Shown one piece after another: positions 32,003 through 35,549 of a stretch of 35,549 bases of DNA. How positions within the stretch are numbered: position 1 is the first letter of the stretch; each line of letters begins with the position of its first letter. Both the position numbers and the translations under genes were made by a program. A model generated the notes under the pieces. The model was not told where the DNA came from. It ran no database searches and saw nothing but the letters and a program-made list of their open reading frames with translations. Source of the DNA: Cupriavidus pauculus (GTDB taxonomy: Bacteria; Pseudomonadota; Gammaproteobacteria; Burkholderiales; Burkholderiaceae); NCBI RefSeq assembly GCF_002858765.1, contig NZ_PJRP01000024.1:1-35549 (forward strand), read 5' to 3'.

Positions 32003-32759
32003 GATCCGCAACCTGACGAAGACCTTCGGCGGCCTGACCGCGGTACACGATGTCTCGGTGACGTTCGAGACCGGCCATATCAACGCAATCATCGGCCCCA
32101 ACGGCGCCGGGAAGACCACGTTCTTTAACCTGATCGCCGGCACCCACGCGCCGTCGTCGGGCCAGATCCTCATCAAGGGCCAGAACGTGGCCGGCCAGCG
32201 GGCCGACCAGATCGCCCGGCTGGGTGTGGCCCGCACATTCCAGGCCACGTCGCTGTTCGATCGCGCCACGGTGCTGGACAACCTGATCGTCGGTCACCGC
32301 CTGCGCACCAAATCCGGCCTGGCGGACGTGCTGCTCAACTCGCGCCGCCTGCGCGAGGAAGAAAAACTGTGCCGCGAGAAAGCCGAGGCGGCGCTCGATT
32401 TTGTCGGCCTGTCACACCTGGCGCATGAGATCGCCGCCGACATCACGCAGGAAGCGCGCAAGCGCGTGGCCTTTGCCCTCGCCCTCGCCACCGACCCCGA
32501 CCTGCTGCTGCTCGACGAGCCGGCCGGCGGCGTGAACCCCGAGGAAACCGTTGGCCTGGCGGAGCTGATCCGCAAGATGGTGCGCCATGGCAAGACGGTC
32601 TGCCTGATCGAACACAAGATGGACATGATCATGCGGCTGGCCGACAAGATCATGGTGCTCAACTACGGCGAGAAGATCGCCGAGGGCACGCCCGCGCAGA
32701 TCCAGCAGGACCCGCGCGTCATCGAAGCCTATCTGGGAGCCGACCATGTTGCAGCTTGA
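31995..32759 (+). CDS. livG: ABC transporter ATP-binding protein, LivG family
   Basis: The protein has 254 residues. ATG 31995 overlaps the end of livM by eight bases and has GGGAG upstream; a frame to 31926 is rejected. Walker A is GPNGAGKTT (34-42), and Walker B LLLLDEPAGG. The signature region reads ITQEARKRVAFALAL instead of the usual LSYGQ- or LSGGQ-type sequence; this LTQEA-like form occurs in one branch of LivG proteins. It hydrolyses ATP with LivF to drive uptake. Confidence 0.9.
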   Translation: MLEIRNLTKTFGGLTAVHDVSVTFETGHINAIIGPNGAGKTTFFNLIAGTHAPSSGQILIKGQNVAGQRADQIARLGVARTFQATSLFDRATVLDNLIVGHRLRTKSGLADVLLNSRRLREEEKLCREKAEAALDFVGLSHLAHEIAADITQEARKRVAFALALATDPDLLLLDEPAGGVNPEETVGLAELIRKMVRHGKTVCLIEHKMDMIMRLADKIMVLNYGEKIAEGTPAQIQQDPRVIEAYLGADHVAA

Positions 32760-33453
32760 ACGTGTCTCGCTGTCGTACGGCAGCTTCCGTGCGCTGGACA
32801 ACATCACGCTGCACGCCAAGGCCGGCGAACTGGTGGTGCTGCTGGGCGCCAACGGTGCCGGCAAGAGTTCGATCTTCCTGGCGATGAGCGGCATCCACCG
32901 CACCAGCGGCGGCAGCATGCGCTTCGACGGGCGCGAACTGGGCGGCATGAAGCCATCGCAGATCGTGCAGGCCGGCCTGGTGCATTGCCCCGAGGGCCGC
33001 AAGCTGTTCCCGGCCATGAGCGTCGAGAAGAACCTGACGCTGGGCGCCTATGTGCATCGGCGCGACCGCGCGGGCATCCGGACGACGCTGGAAGAGGTCT
33101 ACGAGATGTTCCCGATCCTGCGCCAGAAGAAGGATGACCCGGCCGGCTCGTTGTCCGGCGGACAGCAGCAGATGGTGGCGCTGGGCCGCGCACTGATGGG
33201 CCGACCCCGCGCCCTGCTGCTCGACGAACCGTCGCTGGGCCTGGCCCCGCTGGTGGTCAAGCAGATGTTCGAGGTGATCCAGCGCATCAACCGCGCCGGC
33301 ACCACGGTGCTGCTGGCGGAACAGAACGCCTACGCGGCGCTTGGCATCGCCCATCGCGCCTATGTCATCGAAAACGGCCGCATCGTGATGGAAGGCGACC
33401 GCGACGCGCTGTTGAAGGACGAAGGGATTCGCAAGGCGTATATCGGCGGATGA
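32746..33453 (+). CDS. livF: ABC transporter ATP-binding protein, LivF family
   Basis: The protein has 235 residues. Walker A is GANGAGKSS, the signature LSGGQQQMVALGRAL, and Walker B ALLLDEPSLGLAP, the LivF-typical form. It overlaps livG by 14 bases. It pairs with LivG as the ATPase half of the importer. Confidence 0.92.
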   Translation: MLQLERVSLSYGSFRALDNITLHAKAGELVVLLGANGAGKSSIFLAMSGIHRTSGGSMRFDGRELGGMKPSQIVQAGLVHCPEGRKLFPAMSVEKNLTLGAYVHRRDRAGIRTTLEEVYEMFPILRQKKDDPAGSLSGGQQQMVALGRALMGRPRALLLDEPSLGLAPLVVKQMFEVIQRINRAGTTVLLAEQNAYAALGIAHRAYVIENGRIVMEGDRDALLKDEGIRKAYIGG

Positions 33454-33498
33454 GGTTCGCCAGGTTCAGTCCATAAATAAATCCAAAGGAGACAACAC

Positions 33499-34671
33499 AT
33501 GCAACAGAAGACATTGGGTCGTTTCTTCGCGCTGGCCACCTGCGCAGCCGCCGCCATCATCGCCTCGTCGCCGGCCCTGGCGCAGGAGGTGGTCAAGATC
33601 GGCTACACGGGTCCGCTGTCGGGCGGCGCCGCGCTCTATGGCAAGAACGTGCTGTCCGGTATCCAGATGGCCGTGGATGAAATCAACGCGACCGGCCTGC
33701 AGGTGGCCGGCAAGAAGGTGAAGCTCGAAGTGGTGGCACTGGACGACAAGTACGCGCCGGCCGAAGCCGCCATCAACGCACGCCGCCTGGTGCAGCAGCA
33801 CAAGACGCCGGCCGTGTTCGTGCCGCACTCGGGTGGCATCTTCGCGCTGCAGGCCTTCAACGAGCAGGAGAAATTCCTGGTCATGGCCTATTCGAGCGTG
33901 CCGCGCATCACCGACGCCGGCAACAAGCTCACCATCCGCATTCCCCCGGCCTACACCGGTTATATCGAGCCGTTCGTGAAGGCGCAGATGAAGCGCTATG
34001 GCAAGAACGTGGCCATGGTGCCGGCAGATCACGACTACGCCAAAGCCTGGGTGCAGGCGTTCGTGCCGGCCTGGGAAGGCGCCGGCGGCAAGGTGGTGGG
34101 CAACAACCCGATGTCGTACACCAAGGCCACGGACTTCTACACCGGCGTGTCGCGCGCCATCGCCGACAAACCCGACGTGATGTTTGTGGGCGGCCCGTCC
34201 GAGCCTACCGCACTGGTGGTCAAGCAGGCCCGCGAACTGGGCTTCAAGGGCGGCTTCATCATCATGGACCAGGCCAAGATGGACGAGATGGCCAAGGTGA
34301 CGAACGGCCTGGCCATGCTGGAAGGCTCGATCGGCGTGATGCCGCTGGTCAACGACGCGCGACCGGCCGCGCAGGCCTACAACGCCCGCTACAAGAAGCT
34401 GCACGACGGCCGCGACGCCACCACGGAGATGTCGCTGAACTACACGATGACCTGGGCACTGGCCAATGCGATGAAGCTGGCCGGCACCACGACTGATGCC
34501 ACGGCGATCCGCGCCAAGATGCCCGACGCGGTGAAGGCGCTGGCCAAGGAAGTGAATCCGAACGAGGTGGATGGCATCGACGCCAAGGGCGGCTCGGTGG
34601 CCGATACCGTGGTGGGCTGGGTCCAGAAGGGCAAGATCGAGCCGGTGCGCCTGTCGGAGCTGGCCAAGTAA
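33499..34671 (+). CDS. livK: Periplasmic branched-chain amino acid-type binding protein (LivK-like)
   Basis: The protein has 390 residues. A Sec signal peptide ends near SPALAQEVV. The mature protein starts VVKIGYTGPLSGGAALYGKN, the classic opening of Peripla_BP_6 proteins, and continues with the two-lobe fold (GIQMAVDEINA; later FVGGPSEPTALVVKQARELG). It supplies the ligand to LivHM. AAAGGAG lies about eight bases before ATG 33499. It is 45 bases after livF, and a strong terminator lies 121 bases past its stop. The spacer contains a GA-rich purine run (about 34685-34721). Confidence 0.9.
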   Translation: MQQKTLGRFFALATCAAAAIIASSPALAQEVVKIGYTGPLSGGAALYGKNVLSGIQMAVDEINATGLQVAGKKVKLEVVALDDKYAPAEAAINARRLVQQHKTPAVFVPHSGGIFALQAFNEQEKFLVMAYSSVPRITDAGNKLTIRIPPAYTGYIEPFVKAQMKRYGKNVAMVPADHDYAKAWVQAFVPAWEGAGGKVVGNNPMSYTKATDFYTGVSRAIADKPDVMFVGGPSEPTALVVKQARELGFKGGFIIMDQAKMDEMAKVTNGLAMLEGSIGVMPLVNDARPAAQAYNARYKKLHDGRDATTEMSLNYTMTWALANAMKLAGTTTDATAIRAKMPDAVKALAKEVNPNEVDGIDAKGGSVADTVVGWVQKGKIEPVRLSELAK

Positions 34672-34792
34672 GCACGCGGCGGGACCGAGAGAAGGAGAGA
34701 AGGAGAGAGAGAGGCGGAGGGGGCTGTACCCGGCTGGCGGGCGCATGCCAGCAGTGATGTAGCAGTACAAAAAAAGCGTAAGTGGAGAGAAA

Positions 34793-34830
34793 CGAAGGGC
34801 GTCCGGCACAACCGGACGCCCTTCGTCTTT
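34793..34830. terminator. Bidirectional intrinsic terminator after livK
   Basis: CGAAGGGCGTCCGG (34793-34806) pairs perfectly with CCGGACGCCCTTCG (34812-34825) around CACAA. T-rich sequence follows on both sides (TCTTT on plus, TTTCTCT on minus). It separates the convergent livK and Gln-rich genes. Confidence 0.85.
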
Positions 34831-34841
34831 GCAGCGCGAGA

Positions 34842-35549
34842 TCAGCGGCGCTCGTCGTTACGCGCTTGCTGCTGCGCCTGGCGGGCGTGCTCCTGCTGGA
34901 CCCGCTGTTGCTGCTGCTGTTGCTGCTGCTGGCGCTGCTGGTCCTGGAACTGCCGTTGCCTGTCCTGCTGCTGGCGCTGTTGCTCCTGGAACTGGCGCTG
35001 CTGCTCCTGGGCCTGCCGCTGTTGCTGCTGCATCTGTTGCTGCTGCTCCTGCGCGCGCCGCTGCTGGTCCTGCGCCTGCCGCTGCTGCTCCATCTGCTGG
35101 CGCTGCGCTGCCTGCTGCCGCTGCTGCTCGAACTGCTGCCGCTGTTGCTCCTGGAACTGGCGCGCCTGGTCCAGTTGCTGGCGTTGCGCGGCCTGCTGAC
35201 GTTGCTGCTCCATCTGCTGGCGCTGCTGGTCCTGGAGCTGCCGCTGCTGCTGGTCGCGCATCTGCGCCTGACGCTGAATATCCTGCTGCTGGCGCTCCTG
35301 CTGCGCACGCTGCTGATCAAACTGCTGCTGACGCTCCTGCGCCTGCCGCTGGACGTCCTGCTGCTGGCGCTCCTGCTGTGCACGCTGCTGATCGAACTGC
35401 CGCTGGCGATCCTGCGCCTGGCGCTGGACGTCCTGCTGCTGGCGCTCCTGCTGTGCACGCTGCTGATCGAACTGCCGCTGGCGATCCTGCGCCTGGCGCT
35501 GGACGTCCTGCTGCTGGCGCTCCTGCTGTGCACGCTGCTGATCGAACTG
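34842..35549 (-). CDS. Gln/Arg-rich low-complexity repeat protein, C-terminal part (5' end outside window)
   Basis: The frame is open from the right edge to TGA 34842-34844, so at least 235 residues are coded. It is almost only Gln, Arg, Glu, Asp and Ala, with units such as QFDQQRAQQERQQQDVQRQA repeated every 25 residues at 35281-35549, and looser repeats (EQQRQQAAQRQQMEQQRQA) nearer the C-terminus, ending ARNDERR. Such sequence forms long helices or coiled coils. The C-terminal position suggests a tail on a domain outside the window. Function unknown. An internal ATG at 35261 is unlikely to be the start because the repeat pattern continues through it. Confidence 0.7.
   Translation of the reverse strand, partial: QFDQQRAQQERQQQDVQRQAQDRQRQFDQQRAQQERQQQDVQRQAQDRQRQFDQQRAQQERQQQDVQRQAQERQQQFDQQRAQQERQQQDIQRQAQMRDQQQRQLQDQQRQQMEQQRQQAAQRQQLDQARQFQEQQRQQFEQQRQQAAQRQQMEQQRQAQDQQRRAQEQQQQMQQQQRQAQEQQRQFQEQQRQQQDRQRQFQDQQRQQQQQQQQQRVQQEHARQAQQQARNDERR
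35281..35549 (-). repeat. 75-bp in-frame tandem repeat
   Basis: Units at 35281-35355, 35356-35430, 35431-35505, and a partial unit 35506-35549. The second and third appear identical, and the first differs by several bases. The unit length is a multiple of three, so copy-number changes keep the frame. The array continues past the window edge. Confidence 0.85.

Noticed and set aside
30170..32281. 703-residue minus-strand frame opposite livH, livM and livG
   Set aside because: It is antisense to three well-supported transporter genes and has the His/Gln/Arg-rich composition typical of shadow frames in GC-rich DNA.
33466..34809. 447-residue minus-strand frame opposite livK
   Set aside because: Same pattern: His/Gly/Arg-rich shadow of a clear binding-protein gene.
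34349..35533. 394-residue Ser/Arg-rich minus-strand frame over the right edge
   Set aside because: It is another frame of the Gln-rich repeat DNA and extends into livK; the Gln-rich frame ends at a sensible stop next to a terminator and is the better choice.
35281..35549. CRISPR array
   Set aside because: The repeats are 75 bp, contiguous without spacers, and in frame within a coding region.

Overview
The window looks like a chromosomal or megaplasmid segment of a high-GC betaproteobacterium of the Burkholderiaceae, most likely Cupriavidus or Ralstonia. The right third supports this: a Bug-type solute-binding protein, an IclR/SDR catabolic operon and a branched-chain-amino-acid-type (HAAT) ABC transporter, all with strongly GC-biased codons. 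The genus is inferred, not proven. The left two thirds (about 1-23.6 kb) are visibly less GC-rich, consist of short accessory genes, and read as a defence island. The 3' end of an IS66-family element borders the left edge.

Layout, left to right. (1) IS66 transposase tail and terminal repeat (1-127). (2) A minus-strand block: a SIR2-domain protein, a six-TM membrane protein, and a complete type II CBASS operon (Cap3 JAMM protease, Cap2 E1-E2 fusion, CD-NTase, 2TM-SAVED effector of Cap14 type). (3) A 499-bp divergent control region at 8325-8823. (4) A second complete type II CBASS operon on the plus strand (HNH-SAVED effector of Cap5 type, CD-NTase, Cap2, Cap3), followed by a DEDDh 3'-5' exonuclease. 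(5) About 14.6-23.3 kb of mostly minus-strand orphan genes: small AlpA-like HTH proteins in three copies (one decayed), an HU-like protein with an Ala/Lys tail, a TIR-domain protein, a HAD-like remnant without its catalytic motif I, two distantly related unknown proteins, and a tandem pair of related small proteins. Short repeats and hairpins lie between them. (6) A gene-poor junction (23.3-24.9 kb). (7) A DHA2-type MFS exporter behind a perfect 22-bp palindrome, then a frameshifted PKD-like gene and a winged-helix remnant. (8) The operon iclR-SDR-bug (minus strand) facing livHMGFK (plus strand). (9) A Gln-rich repeat protein running off the right edge.

How the genes work together. In each CBASS operon the CD-NTase should make a cyclic oligonucleotide after phage sensing. 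Cap2 is expected to conjugate the CD-NTase C-terminus to a target and so prime the enzyme, and Cap3 to cut that linkage. The SAVED effector then binds the signal and either disrupts the membrane (left operon) or degrades DNA (right operon). The two operons are back-to-back, have mirrored gene order, and share one upstream region holding three TATGTC half-sites and direct repeats. The SIR2 and TIR proteins are candidate NAD-degrading abortive-infection effectors. The right-hand cluster is ordinary metabolism: uptake of an organic or branched acid (liv genes and Bug protein), a dehydrogenase acting on an unknown substrate, and an IclR regulator.

Most interesting for follow-up: the double divergent CBASS locus with its shared operator-like array; the long N-terminal extension of the HNH-SAVED effector; the SIR2 gene whose stop codon lies inside the IS66 terminal repeat; and the two small unknown protein families repeated within the orphan-gene stretch.
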